NCBI RefSeq assembly: GCF_003097655.1
Contig: NZ_QCZH01000015.1
Location: 1-64,000 of the forward strand
Source: Flavobacterium laiguense
Lineage (GTDB): Bacteria; Bacteroidota; Bacteroidia; Flavobacteriales; Flavobacteriaceae
Reading direction: 5' to 3'
Length of the DNA stretch: 64,000 bases
Below, in pieces: positions 1 through 8,134 of the stretch. The stretch's first letter is position 1; each line of letters begins with the position of its first letter. The notes beneath the pieces were generated by a model, which was not told where the DNA came from, made no database searches, and saw nothing but the letters and a program-made list of their open reading frames with translations. Both the position numbers and the translations under genes were made by a program.

Positions 1-77
1 CTAAAATCTAAAATCTAAAATCTAAAATCTAAAATCTAAAATCTAAAATCTAAAATCTAAAATCTAAAATCTAAAAT
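1..77. repeat. 7-bp tandem repeat, CTAAAAT x 11
   Basis: Eleven uninterrupted copies of the heptamer CTAAAAT run from the window edge into the stop codon of the minus-strand ilvE gene. The array probably continues to the left of the window. There are no spacers, so it is not a CRISPR array. It lies directly downstream of ilvE and could vary in length by slippage. Perfect identity of all units suggests recent expansion. Confidence 0.95.
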
Positions 78-1144
78 TATACTTTAACCGTCCAACCAAA
101 GGTGTCTTCAGCTAATTTATGTTGAATGTTAGTTAATTTCTCTTTAAGTAAAGAAGCGTATGAATTCTCGATTTTTGGCAATTCATAATAAACATCTTGG
201 TAAGAGTAACCAATAATTGGATTAACTACAGCAGCAGTTCCAGCTCCAAAAATCTCTTTCAAAGAACCGTTTTTAGAAGCTTCCACTAATTCAGAAACCA
301 ATACAGGACGAACCTCTATGTTGATTCCTTCTTTTTTAGCCATATCAAGAAGACTTTTTCTCGTAATACCATCAAGTATACGCTCACTTGTAGGTGCAGT
401 CAATAAAGTGTCGTTTATTCTAAAAAACACATTCATAGTACCTGCTTCCTCTAGTTTGGTATGAGTGGCATCATCAGTCCAGATTACTTGTTGAAATCCT
501 TGTTTGTTTGCCAAAGTAGTTGGGTAGAATTGAGCAGCATAATTACCGGCCGCTTTTGCAGCACCAATTCCTCCGTTGGCAGCTCTACTGTAATGTTCTG
601 CAATTAAAACTTTAACTTCACCTGCATAATAGGATTTAGCAGGAGAAAGTATAATCATGAATTTATAGTCATCAGATGGGTTTGCAATAACTCCATCACC
701 AGTTGCAATCATAAAAGGACGAATATACATCGTGTTTCCTTTTCCTTTTTTTATCCAAGCTTCGTCCAATTGTAGTAATTGATTCAAACCATCCATGAAA
801 ATATGCTCCGGTACTTCTGGCATAGCCATTCTCACTGCAGAAGTATTGAAACGTTTGTAGTTTTCATCTGGTCTAAAAAGCCATATATCATTATTGTCAT
901 CTTTGTAAGCTTTCATCCCTTCAAAAATAGCTTGGCCATAATGAAAAACTTTTGCAGATGGGTCTAGTAAAAAGGGAGCGTAAGGCTTAATAACCGGTTT
1001 TTGCCATTCACCATTAGAAAAATCACATTCAAATAAATGATCGGTAAAAACGGCACCAAAGCTTAAATTATCAAAATCAACTTCATTTATTTTTGAAGTG
1101 GCTGCTTTTATTATTTCTATTTTGTTAGTTTGAGTTGTACTCAT
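77..1144 (-). CDS. ilvE: Branched-chain amino acid aminotransferase
   Basis: PLP-dependent fold-type IV aminotransferase that interconverts leucine, isoleucine and valine with their 2-keto acids, using 2-oxoglutarate/glutamate; cytosolic. The 355 aa length is usual for the long (eukaryote-like) BCAT subgroup. The stretch GGIGAAKAAGNYA contains the predicted Schiff-base lysine (about K197), and EEAGTMNVFF and the late GTAAVVNPI segment are BCAT signatures. The start MSTTQTNKIEI follows an AT-rich leader with a TAATTTTG box. The gene stands alone: the next gene diverges from it. A tandem heptamer abuts its stop codon. Function is confident from family motifs. Confidence 0.95.
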   Translation of the reverse strand: MSTTQTNKIEIIKAATSKINEVDFDNLSFGAVFTDHLFECDFSNGEWQKPVIKPYAPFLLDPSAKVFHYGQAIFEGMKAYKDDNNDIWLFRPDENYKRFNTSAVRMAMPEVPEHIFMDGLNQLLQLDEAWIKKGKGNTMYIRPFMIATGDGVIANPSDDYKFMIILSPAKSYYAGEVKVLIAEHYSRAANGGIGAAKAAGNYAAQFYPTTLANKQGFQQVIWTDDATHTKLEEAGTMNVFFRINDTLLTAPTSERILDGITRKSLLDMAKKEGINIEVRPVLVSELVEASKNGSLKEIFGAGTAAVVNPIIGYSYQDVYYELPKIENSYASLLKEKLTNIQHKLAEDTFGWTVKV

Positions 1145-1446
1145 AATAAGGTATGGTTTAAAAAATATTTTTGTTGTTAATAAACTGTATAAAAAAAATC
1201 AATTTCTTAATTGTTGTAATATTGATTGCAAAATTAAATAAAAAACAGATTAATCCTTGCTAAAACAACATTAATTATACTGTTTAACTGTGATTTATTT
1301 ACATTTTGAATTTAGTTGAAAATTAGACTGAAATTCTGTGAATTATATAAAAAAATATGAATTTTAGGTAGCTAAAAGATATTGTTTTAATTAATTTTGA
1401 AGTGGAATTAGAATTTAAATGATACTAAACATCTCAAAAAAATATT
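1145..1446. other. Divergent intergenic region ilvE / mnmD
   Basis: About 300 bases with no credible ORF. It holds a TAATTTTG-type box for ilvE on the minus strand and otherwise very AT-rich sequence. I see no riboswitch-like or strongly paired structure. Confidence 0.6.
1229..1236 (-). promoter_or_regulatory. Candidate -7 box (TAATTTTG) for ilvE
   Basis: Read on the minus strand, TAATTTTG matches the Bacteroidota -7 consensus TAnnTTTG and lies about 85 bases upstream of the ilvE start. A matching TTTG -33 box at 19 bp is not obvious, so support is moderate. Confidence 0.35.
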
Positions 1447-2106
1447 TTGGAAAGAGAAATTATACAAACACTCGATGGATCGACAACAATTCATCTCAAA
1501 GAATGGAATGAGTGTTACCATTCTAAACATGGTGCTATACAAGAAGCGAAGCATGTTTTTATTAAAAATGGATTGGCATTATTTTCAAATCAAAGCATTT
1601 CTATTTTAGAAATTGGTTTTGGTACGGGTTTAAATGCTTTTATTACGTATTTGGAATCTGAAGAATCGGGACAAACAATTGATTATGTTGGTGTAGAAGC
1701 CTATCCTGTTTCTGCCGATGAAGTTTTAGCGATGAATTATATCGAAGAATTGAAGGCTGCTGAATCCGAAGCTATTTTTGAAAAAATGCATACCTGTAAT
1801 TGGGAGGAAAAAACAATTTTTTCGGGTAATTTTACATTGACCAAAAGAAAACAGTTTTTTGAAGAAATTGACGATATAGAAAAATTTGATTTAATTTATT
1901 TTGATGCTTTTGGCTATCGCGTGCAACCGGAATTATGGAGTACCGCTATCTTTGATAAAATGTATAAATCTTTAAAATCCAATGGAGTTTTAGTTACTTA
2001 TGCTGCTCGTGGTGTAGTCAAAAGGAGTATGATAGAAGTTGGTTTTACGGTTGAAAAACTGGCTGGTCCACCAGGAAAAAGAGAAATGTTTCGAGCAAGG
2101 AAGTGA
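1447..2106 (+). CDS. mnmD: tRNA 5-methylaminomethyl-2-thiouridine methyltransferase MnmD-like
   Basis: Stand-alone equivalent of the methyltransferase half of MnmC, which methylates nm5(s2)U34 to mnm5(s2)U34 in tRNAs using S-adenosylmethionine. The 219 aa protein has the SAM-binding motif LEIGFGTGLNAF (residues about 54-65), the acidic FDLIYFDAFGYRVQPELW block, and the family-typical C-terminus KLAGPPGKREMFRA. The start is TTG: the frame has a stop 21 bases upstream and no ATG before the conserved N-terminus. No fused FAD oxidase domain is present, as expected for the MnmD form. Monocistronic by context. Confidence 0.88.
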   Translation: MEREIIQTLDGSTTIHLKEWNECYHSKHGAIQEAKHVFIKNGLALFSNQSISILEIGFGTGLNAFITYLESEESGQTIDYVGVEAYPVSADEVLAMNYIEELKAAESEAIFEKMHTCNWEEKTIFSGNFTLTKRKQFFEEIDDIEKFDLIYFDAFGYRVQPELWSTAIFDKMYKSLKSNGVLVTYAARGVVKRSMIEVGFTVEKLAGPPGKREMFRARK

Positions 2107-2181
2107 AATTTTCCATATTATATTTTATTATGATTTCCTTAACAATGTTAAGAATTGTAAAAAATCGATGTTAAAATTTTA

Positions 2182-2210
2182 TTTTGTATTCAAAAAATAA
2201 AGTATATTTA
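2182..2210 (+). promoter_or_regulatory. Candidate promoter for the first 65-aa gene
   Basis: TTTTG, 16 bases, then TATATTTA: a near-match to the Bacteroidota TTTG / TAnnTTTG promoter, about 45 bases before the start codon. The last base of the -7 box differs from consensus. Confidence 0.35.
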
Positions 2211-2255
2211 CAGAACGTTAAAATCGAGATCTAACCCCAAAAATCTTAATTTATT

Positions 2256-2453
2256 ATGTCTAAAATAATGTTTGATTACACAAAATCGGTACTTGAAAGA
2301 GTGAGTTTTGATCCAATACTTTTTTGCAAAGAATTAGAAAAAGCAATTAGAACACTTTTACCATTCGAAATGGAAGAATTAAGAGAATGGTTGTTTAATT
2401 TCACAAGTGAAAAACCAGAACTAAAACAGTGTTTATTAATTGTAAATCCATAA
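2256..2453 (+). CDS. Small conserved protein, paralogue 1 (65 aa)
   Basis: I do not recognise a named family. The protein is 65 aa, soluble, predicted mostly helical, with no signal peptide. Its sequence is closely similar to the second small gene about 220 bases downstream: both start MS-(K/R)-(I/M)-(M/I)-(F/Y)-DYTK-x-VLERVSFDP and end near EKPELK-(Q/K)-CL. Of 63 aligned positions well over half are identical, so the ORF is real and under protein-level selection. It has its own upstream promoter-like boxes and its own terminator, so the two genes look like separately transcribed units. No function is assigned. Confidence 0.8.
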   Translation: MSKIMFDYTKSVLERVSFDPILFCKELEKAIRTLLPFEMEELREWLFNFTSEKPELKQCLLIVNP

Positions 2454-2454
2454 T

Positions 2455-2488
2455 AAAAAAAGGAACCAACGTATTGGTTCCTTTTTTT
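2455..2488 (+). terminator. Rho-independent terminator after paralogue 1
   Basis: Perfect 8-bp stem GGAACCAA / TTGGTTCC with a 4-base loop, preceded by an A-run and followed by seven Ts. It could work in both directions. Confidence 0.9.
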
Positions 2489-2670
2489 ATGCTCAGTATT
2501 TAGGGATAATTGTGAAAATGTTTTTATTGTAAGTTATATCTATTTAAATAATAGAGAAGTGTGTTTTTAGTCGGTAAAATGTGTTTTTAACAATTTTTTT
2601 GTTAGTTTGAATGAGGGAATTTTATAATTTTACGAAGCTTTTAATCAATTAAATTTAAAACCTTTTTGTT

Positions 2671-2862
2671 ATGTCCCGAATGATTTATGATTACACAAAA
2701 GAGGTACTCGAAAGAGTGAGTTTTGACCCCGAGCTTTTTACTAAAGAATTAAAAAAAGCGATTAGAAATCTATTACCTTATGAATTGGAGCAATTAAAAA
2801 GATGGCTTTTGTATTTTACGAATGAAAAACCGGAGCTTAAAAAATGTTTGGTCTATTTGTAA
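2671..2862 (+). CDS. Small conserved protein, paralogue 2 (63 aa)
   Basis: Tandem paralogue of the 65-aa gene just upstream. The shared core runs from DYTK at residue 7 through VLERVSFDP, KELxKAIRxLLP and EKPELKxCL. Differences are mostly conservative (for example F/Y, K/R, E/Q). The protein is charged and helical with no membrane segment. A TTTG (2606-2609) and TAATTTTA (2625-2632) pair lies upstream, and a terminator follows. Two copies with independent expression signals suggest subfunctionalisation (different growth conditions) or dose. Function unknown. Confidence 0.8.
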   Translation: MSRMIYDYTKEVLERVSFDPELFTKELKKAIRNLLPYELEQLKRWLLYFTNEKPELKKCLVYL

Positions 2863-2889
2863 GGGGAATTTATCGTTAAATTAGATAAT

Positions 2890-2936
2890 AAAAAAAAAGG
2901 AACTGAATCAGGACAAGCCCTTAGTTCCTTTTTTTT
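2890..2936 (+). terminator. Terminator between paralogue 2 and oxyR
   Basis: GGAACT / AGTTCC stem with an A-run on the left and nine Ts on the right. It can terminate the small gene on the plus strand and oxyR on the minus strand. The stem is similar to that of the first paralogue, suggesting that gene and terminator were duplicated together. Confidence 0.8.
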
Positions 2937-2942
2937 GTAGTT

Positions 2943-3884
2943 TTATTTTTTTGGAAGAGGACTCACGATTTGAACATTTTGAAAAACAATTGCTCCTTTT
3001 ACAACTCCCGAAATAGTGCTTCTTAACGCATCAATAATTTGGATTTTTAATTCGCTTTTAGGATAAATTAAACTGACCTCTCTTGCCGGCTTTGGCTCTT
3101 TAAAATGTCTTAGTTTTAATTTGTCTTTTTCTTTCAAATCTAGTGTATGTAAGTAAGGAAGCAAAGTAGTACCCAATCCTTCGTCTGCCAATTTTATCAA
3201 AGTTTCAAAACTGCCACTTTCTATTTGAAACGGTTTTGGGTCTGATTCAGAATTGTTTTTACAGATATTTAAAATACCGTCCCTAAAACAATGTCCGTCT
3301 TGCAATAACAAAATTTCATTGATGTTTAAATCCGAAATTTCAATTTCCTCTTTCTGAAAAACAGAATTGTTCTCTGGAATATAGGCCACAAAAGGCTCAA
3401 AGTAAAGAACGATTTCTTTTATTTTTTCATCTTCTAATGGTGTAGCGGCAATTGCGGCATCAAGACGACCGTTTTTTAATTTTAAAATGATTTCTTCGGT
3501 ATTAAGCTCTTCTATTATTAGTTTTACTTTTGGATATTTCTTGATGAAATTATTCAAAAACATAGGTAATAAAGTAGGCATAATTGTAGGTATAATTCCC
3601 AATCGAAATTCACCTCCTATAAAACCTTTTTGCTGTTCTACAATGTCTTGAATGCGATCCGCTTCGTTGACAATGTTCTTGGCTTGATTTACAATTTTTT
3701 GACCAATTTCGGTTAACTGAATTGGTTTTTTACTTCTGTCAAATATTTGAATGCTAAGTTCTTCTTCAATTTTTTGAATTTGCATACTCAATGTGGGTTG
3801 AGTAACAAAACATTTTTCGGCCGCTAGAGTAAAATTTTTATGTTCGGCTACAGCCAAAACGTATTTTAATTGTGTAATTGTCAT
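2943..3884 (-). CDS. oxyR: Hydrogen peroxide-sensing LysR-type regulator OxyR
   Basis: LysR-family activator of peroxide defence. The N-terminal winged helix-turn-helix covers about residues 1-60 (TQPTLSMQIQKIEEELS) and the rest is the periplasmic-binding-protein-like sensor domain. The redox pair falls in GHCFRDGILNIC, at Cys199 and Cys208, the same numbering as the E. coli OxyR disulfide, which strongly supports peroxide sensing. The length of 313 aa is normal. It diverges from a dps gene, the usual OxyR target, so the shared 190-base interval probably carries the OxyR operator. A TATATTTG box precedes it. Confidence 0.93.
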   Translation of the reverse strand: MTITQLKYVLAVAEHKNFTLAAEKCFVTQPTLSMQIQKIEEELSIQIFDRSKKPIQLTEIGQKIVNQAKNIVNEADRIQDIVEQQKGFIGGEFRLGIIPTIMPTLLPMFLNNFIKKYPKVKLIIEELNTEEIILKLKNGRLDAAIAATPLEDEKIKEIVLYFEPFVAYIPENNSVFQKEEIEISDLNINEILLLQDGHCFRDGILNICKNNSESDPKPFQIESGSFETLIKLADEGLGTTLLPYLHTLDLKEKDKLKLRHFKEPKPAREVSLIYPKSELKIQIIDALRSTISGVVKGAIVFQNVQIVSPLPKK

Positions 3885-3903
3885 AGTATAGTAGATTGTT
3901 ATG

Positions 3904-3911
3904 CAAATATA
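3904..3911 (-). promoter_or_regulatory. Candidate -7 box (TATATTTG) for oxyR
   Basis: Matches TAnnTTTG on the minus strand, 20 bases upstream of the oxyR start codon. No clear -33 TTTG at 19 bp. Confidence 0.5.
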
Positions 3912-3956
3912 AAAACAATCAATTAAATTTATGGTTTTTTCGCTGTGTTTATTTAC

Positions 3957-3964
3957 TAAATTTG
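3957..3964 (+). promoter_or_regulatory. Candidate -7 box (TAAATTTG) for dps
   Basis: TAAATTTG matches the Bacteroidota -7 consensus and faces dps. The weak -33 region is consistent with a promoter that needs an activator such as OxyR (inference). Confidence 0.45.
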
Positions 3965-4076
3965 TGAAAGTAAGGATATGGAATTAACAAGATTGTTATT
4001 TGTTTAGAAATCTCAATGATGATTTAAAAATCACATATTAATTATGCTAAACATTAAACTTAAAAAATTTAAAGAA

Positions 4077-4556
4077 ATGAAAATAAATTCAATTGGATTA
4101 CCCGTAGCAGAATCTGAAGTAATTATAGTAGATCTGAATGTTCTTTTATCTAATTTTCAAGTTTACTATCAAAGTTTAAGAGGTTTGCATTGGAATATTA
4201 GAGGAAAACGTTTCTTTGATTTACATTTGAAATTTGAAGAATTATACAATGATGCTCAAATAAAAATTGATTTAATTGCCGAAAGAGTATTGACATTAGG
4301 AGGGAGACCTTTGCACACTTTTGAAGATTACATCAAGTTTAATCAACTTACGGTTGGTAAAAATATTTCTAACGATGAGACTGGAATTCAATTGATTGTC
4401 ACTTCGTTGTCTCAGCTATTAAGAATTGAAAGAGAAATTCTTAGCAAAGCTTCAGAAATAAATGACGAAGGCACTAATTCTATGATGAGTGATTTTATAG
4501 TAGAGCAAGAAAAAACGATTTGGATGATGAAAGCTTGGTTAGAAGAAAGCTTATAA
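4077..4556 (+). CDS. dps: Dps-family ferritin-like DNA-protection protein
   Basis: Dodecameric mini-ferritin that oxidises Fe(II) with peroxide and stores iron, protecting DNA. Ferroxidase ligands are visible: the His of GLHWNIRG, the His of FFDLHLKFEELYNDAQIKID, and the following Asp and Glu of that helix (IDLIAERV). The chosen start is the internal ATG giving MKINSIGLPVAES (159 aa), the usual Dps N-terminus; an ATG 33 bases upstream would add eleven Lys-rich residues. Divergent from oxyR, so peroxide induction is likely. A weak terminator follows. Confidence 0.92.
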   Translation: MKINSIGLPVAESEVIIVDLNVLLSNFQVYYQSLRGLHWNIRGKRFFDLHLKFEELYNDAQIKIDLIAERVLTLGGRPLHTFEDYIKFNQLTVGKNISNDETGIQLIVTSLSQLLRIEREILSKASEINDEGTNSMMSDFIVEQEKTIWMMKAWLEESL

Positions 4557-4576
4557 TCCTTAATGTTAGATAATTG

Positions 4577-4617
4577 AAAAACCTAATTGATTTTTATCTT
4601 TTTAGGCTTTTTTTTTA
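4577..4617 (+). terminator. Weak terminator after dps
   Basis: Short stem CCTAA / TTAGG extended by A/T pairing, with a long loop and eight Ts. Confidence 0.5.
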
Positions 4618-4685
4618 TGTTTAAAATTGATTAATTTTATAAAACTAATTTTTTAATTCAATTTTTATCTGCTATTTTTGCTCAC

Positions 4686-4982
4686 ATGAAAATCTTTTCA
4701 AGTATTGTATTATTGTTTTTTGTTTTATTTCTGGTAGCACCAACAATTGTGGTTTGCTTGAAACAAGACAAGGATTCTACTACCATCTGCGAAGATTGTA
4801 ATGCTCCTTCTTCTTCTATTGAGGAAATAAAAAATGATTTAAAATTTTATACATTCAATCCTTTTTTAGAAATATCGTTTTTGGATTCTGAAAAGTCTTC
4901 TGATATTATAATTTTCGAGAATTTATCCAAGCATGATTTAATTTGTGCATCCATATTTATACCACCTCCCAACAAGGTATAG
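4686..4982 (+). CDS. Small exported protein of unknown function
   Basis: 98 aa, not recognised. The first 25 residues form a hydrophobic signal or membrane segment (IVLLFFVLFLVAPTIVV), followed by a short Cys-containing stretch (C at KQDKDSTTICEDCNAP) and an acidic C-terminal half ending in IFIPPPNKV. It lies 160 bases ahead of the SulP gene on the same strand and could be the first gene of the inorganic-carbon cluster, though no shared promoter is proven. The two closely spaced cysteines after the membrane segment suggest metal binding or a disulfide (inference). Coding status is supported by the signal-like start and by the lack of competing ORFs. Confidence 0.6.
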   Translation: MKIFSSIVLLFFVLFLVAPTIVVCLKQDKDSTTICEDCNAPSSSIEEIKNDLKFYTFNPFLEISFLDSEKSSDIIIFENLSKHDLICASIFIPPPNKV

Positions 4983-5142
4983 TTTTTATCCATTTTAGCA
5001 TTGTTGTTCGATTGATAGTCTTTTTTGTTTATGAATATTTATTTATAAACGGATAGCTGTTAATTTGTGTAGCATGTAAACGCCGCAATAATGTGTTGTA
5101 GCGAATAACTTTATATTTAATCTTTTATAATTATTTTATATT

Positions 5143-6714
5143 ATGACAAAAAAAATTAATCTTTTCGCAAACCTTAAATCAGATTTCGCTTCTGGTTTAG
5201 TGGTTTTTTTGGTAGCTCTTCCATTGTGTTTAGGAATTGCATTAGCTTCTGGCGCACCACTTTTTTCTGGTATTATTTCGGGTGTTATAGGCGGAATAGT
5301 TGTAGGTTTATTAAGCAAATCTCACATTAGTGTTTCTGGGCCTGCGGCTGGTTTAACTGCAATAGTTCTTGTTGCAATAACTGATCTGGGAGCTTTCGAT
5401 ATTTTTCTGACTGCTGTTCTAATTGCAGGATTAATACAACTCGCTTTAGGTTTTATTAAAGCTGGAGGCATTTCCAATTTTTTCCCAACCAATGTCATCG
5501 AAGGGATGCTTGCGGGAATTGGAGTTATTATTTTCTTAAAACAAATTCCAAAAGCCTTAGGATCGGACGTTTCCGTAGGCTCTGGATTAAAAATATTTAC
5601 CGATGTTGCCTCTTCTTTTGGTGATTTAAAAATGGGTGTTGTCATCGTAACACTTATATCATTGGCAATCCTATTGGTTTGGGACAAAATCCCAACCCTC
5701 AAGAATATTAAAATGCTTCCTGCAGCTTTGATTGCTGTAACGGTTGGAGTTTTAATTAATGAATTTCTTTTTAAAGGAACAGCCAATGAAATTACTAGTA
5801 AATATTTAGTTTCATTACCTGTTCCAACAACCATTGAAGAATTTAAAGCCATTATTATAACCCCAAACTTTTCAGGGTTTACCAATCCAAAAGTATGGAT
5901 GGTTGGACTTACTATTGCTATTGTAGCCTCTATCGAAACTTTATTGTGTATTGAAGCAGCAGATCGAATGGATATTCAAAAACGGTATACAGATACAAAC
6001 GTTGAACTCAAAGCACAAGGAATCGGAAATATTGTAAGTGCCTTTTTAGGAGGTTTGCCTATGACATCAGTAGTTGTTCGATCTTCGGCCAACAATAATG
6101 CAGGTGCAAAATCAAAAATGTCGGCTGTTATACATGGTGTTTTATTACTAATTAGTGTTTTAACCATACCAATTGTTTTAAATAAAATTCCGTTTGCCAC
6201 TTTGGCTGCAGTTTTATTATTAATAGGTTACAAATTAGCAAAACCATCCATTTTCAAACATTTTTGGGAACAAGGTAAGTACCAGTTTGCCCCATTCATA
6301 GCCACTTTTGGCGCCGTTGTCTTTTTGGATTTATTAAAAGGGGTTGCATTGGGAATGATTATAAGTGTCATTTATATTCTGAAAGGAAACATGCAACGTG
6401 CCTATAATTTTAGAACCGAAGAATACCATGACGGTGATGTTATCCATATTGATTTGGCCGAAGAGGTTTCTTTTTTAAATAAATCAGCTATAAAATCTAC
6501 ACTTGCTGCTATACCTGAAAATTCAAAAGTAATTATTAATGCTTCTAACACGGTCTATATTGCCCATGATGTCTTGGATCTAATCAAAGAATTTAAAAAA
6601 ATTAGAGCCAAAGAGGAAAATATAAAAATAAAATTAATGGGCTTCAAAAAAGCTTACAATTTAGAGAATACCGGCGAAGAAGAGAAACACGTTTTTGTGG
6701 AACATAAGGTTTAA
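5143..6714 (+). CDS. SulP-family anion transporter, probable bicarbonate importer
   Basis: Inner-membrane SLC26/SulP transporter of 523 aa. The N-terminal signature DFASGLVVFLVALPLCLGIALASGAP and the GLTAIV and NVIEGMLAGIG segments are typical. About 10-14 hydrophobic segments fill residues 15-420, and a C-terminal STAS-like domain follows from about 430 (VIHIDLAEEVSFLNKSAI). SulP proteins move sulfate, bicarbonate or other anions; the downstream carbonic anhydrases and DabAB make bicarbonate the likely substrate here, as for BicA-like members (inference from context). It probably starts the operon that ends at the second carbonic anhydrase. Confidence 0.92.
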   Translation: MTKKINLFANLKSDFASGLVVFLVALPLCLGIALASGAPLFSGIISGVIGGIVVGLLSKSHISVSGPAAGLTAIVLVAITDLGAFDIFLTAVLIAGLIQLALGFIKAGGISNFFPTNVIEGMLAGIGVIIFLKQIPKALGSDVSVGSGLKIFTDVASSFGDLKMGVVIVTLISLAILLVWDKIPTLKNIKMLPAALIAVTVGVLINEFLFKGTANEITSKYLVSLPVPTTIEEFKAIIITPNFSGFTNPKVWMVGLTIAIVASIETLLCIEAADRMDIQKRYTDTNVELKAQGIGNIVSAFLGGLPMTSVVVRSSANNNAGAKSKMSAVIHGVLLLISVLTIPIVLNKIPFATLAAVLLLIGYKLAKPSIFKHFWEQGKYQFAPFIATFGAVVFLDLLKGVALGMIISVIYILKGNMQRAYNFRTEEYHDGDVIHIDLAEEVSFLNKSAIKSTLAAIPENSKVIINASNTVYIAHDVLDLIKEFKKIRAKEENIKIKLMGFKKAYNLENTGEEEKHVFVEHKV

Positions 6715-6739
6715 CTAGTCTAATTTCAATCTTTTTTCA

Positions 6740-7405
6740 ATGAAAATAATCAATTTAATTGTGCTATCTATTTGTTTTTGTAATCTTTCTTTTTCTCAAA
6801 AATCTGAAACCGGTAGTTGGTTGATGTATTTTGGCAATCAAAAGATGAATCCAAAATGGAATTGGCATAATGAAGTTCAGGTTAGAAATTACAATTTCAT
6901 TGGCGATACCAATCAATTATTATTGAGAACGGGAATTGGATATAATCTTTCAGAAGACAATAACAATCTTTTACTAGGTTATGGATTTATTAATACTCAA
7001 AAGTACGTACCCAATTCTGATCAAAAAACAGATTCAAACGAACATCGTATTTATCAACAGTTTATAACACGGCAAAGTTTTGGTCGCATTTTTCTTCAAC
7101 ATCGATACCGAATTGAGGAACGATTTATACCAAATGATTTCCAAATTCGTTTCCGATATTTTTTGGGTATCAATATACCTTTCAACAAAAAGAAAGTTGA
7201 AACTAATGCCCTTTACCTTTCTGCCTATAATGAAATTTTTATAAATGCAGAAAGTCCACTATTTGACAGAAATAGACTATATGAAGCTTTAGGTTATGTT
7301 ATCCATAAAAACATAAAAATCGAAGCAGGATTTATGGCACAAACACTTGAAAACTCAAATCGAAATCAGTTTCAAATAGCAATTTTCAACAATTTACCTT
7401 TTTAA
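6740..7405 (+). CDS. DUF2490 outer-membrane beta-barrel protein
   Basis: 221 aa with a signal peptide ending about residue 19 (LSFSQ). The rest alternates polar and hydrophobic residues in beta-barrel style (WLMYFGNQKMNPKWNWHNEVQVRNY, LLLGYGFINTQKYV), the pattern of DUF2490. DUF2490 proteins have no established activity. It lies 25 bases after the SulP gene and 31 bases before a carbonic anhydrase, so it is likely co-transcribed with the carbon-uptake genes and may form an outer-membrane pore for bicarbonate or another anion (inference). Confidence 0.82.
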   Translation: MKIINLIVLSICFCNLSFSQKSETGSWLMYFGNQKMNPKWNWHNEVQVRNYNFIGDTNQLLLRTGIGYNLSEDNNNLLLGYGFINTQKYVPNSDQKTDSNEHRIYQQFITRQSFGRIFLQHRYRIEERFIPNDFQIRFRYFLGINIPFNKKKVETNALYLSAYNEIFINAESPLFDRNRLYEALGYVIHKNIKIEAGFMAQTLENSNRNQFQIAIFNNLPF

Positions 7406-7436
7406 AATAAAATAAAATAAAACTTATCATATAACT

Positions 7437-8120
7437 ATGAAAGCACACAATAGAGAATCACAAGCACAAATGACTCCACGAAAAGCGTTGGAGTATTTGC
7501 AAGAAGGAAATAAAAGATTTATAGGGAATCTTAAAGCACATAGAGATTTATTAGAACAAGCAAATTCAACTATTGACGGACAATGGCCATTTGCCACTAT
7601 ATTGAGTTGTATTGATAGTAGAACATCGGCAGAATTAATTTTTGACCAAGGTCTTGGCGATGTTTTTTCGGTTAGAATTGCAGGAAACATCGTAAATACA
7701 GATATTTTAGGAAGTATGGAATTTGCTTGCAAAGTGGCAGGTTCTAAGTTAATTGTTGTACTTGGACATAGCAAATGTGGTGCGGTAAAAGGCGCATGTG
7801 ATCATATAGAAATGGGGAATCTTACCGAATTATTGTCTAAAATACAACCCGCAGTGTACCAAGAAAAAACGACTCTTGAAGATCGAACATCTAAGAACTC
7901 CACTTTTGTTGAAAATGTAGCCAAAATAAACGTGAAACGAAGTGTAAAAAATATTATTGAGCGTAGTAATATATTAGAACGAATGATTGAAAATGGCGAA
8001 ATAGGAATTATTGGCGCTATGCACAATATCGAAACAGGTAAAGTAAAGTTTTATACTGATGTTATGTATATCAAAGATGATTTAAACCCGAGCTTTTCGG
8101 TTGCAGATATACAGTATTAA
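7437..8120 (+). CDS. Beta-class carbonic anhydrase (first copy)
   Basis: Zinc enzyme interconverting CO2 and bicarbonate. The ligands are seen as Cys58 and Asp60 in SCIDSR, His111 and Cys114 in LGHSKCGAV. The 227 aa length and the N-terminal MTPRKALEYLQEGNKRF are typical of the group often found beside SulP transporters. There is no signal peptide, so it is cytosolic. It lies 14 bases before dabA. A cytosolic anhydrase would normally dissipate accumulated bicarbonate, so its role beside importers is probably to supply bicarbonate to carboxylases or to balance CO2 (inference). Confidence 0.94.
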   Translation: MKAHNRESQAQMTPRKALEYLQEGNKRFIGNLKAHRDLLEQANSTIDGQWPFATILSCIDSRTSAELIFDQGLGDVFSVRIAGNIVNTDILGSMEFACKVAGSKLIVVLGHSKCGAVKGACDHIEMGNLTELLSKIQPAVYQEKTTLEDRTSKNSTFVENVAKINVKRSVKNIIERSNILERMIENGEIGIIGAMHNIETGKVKFYTDVMYIKDDLNPSFSVADIQY

Positions 8121-8134
8121 TAAATTCAAAGATT

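Noticed and set aside
1..77. CRISPR array at the window start
   Set aside because: Tandem heptamer with no spacers.
5322..5885. Long minus-strand ORF (187 aa) opposite the SulP gene
   Set aside because: It is a shadow of the SulP coding frame; the plus-strand frame has clear family motifs, and the reverse translation shows low-complexity, non-family sequence.
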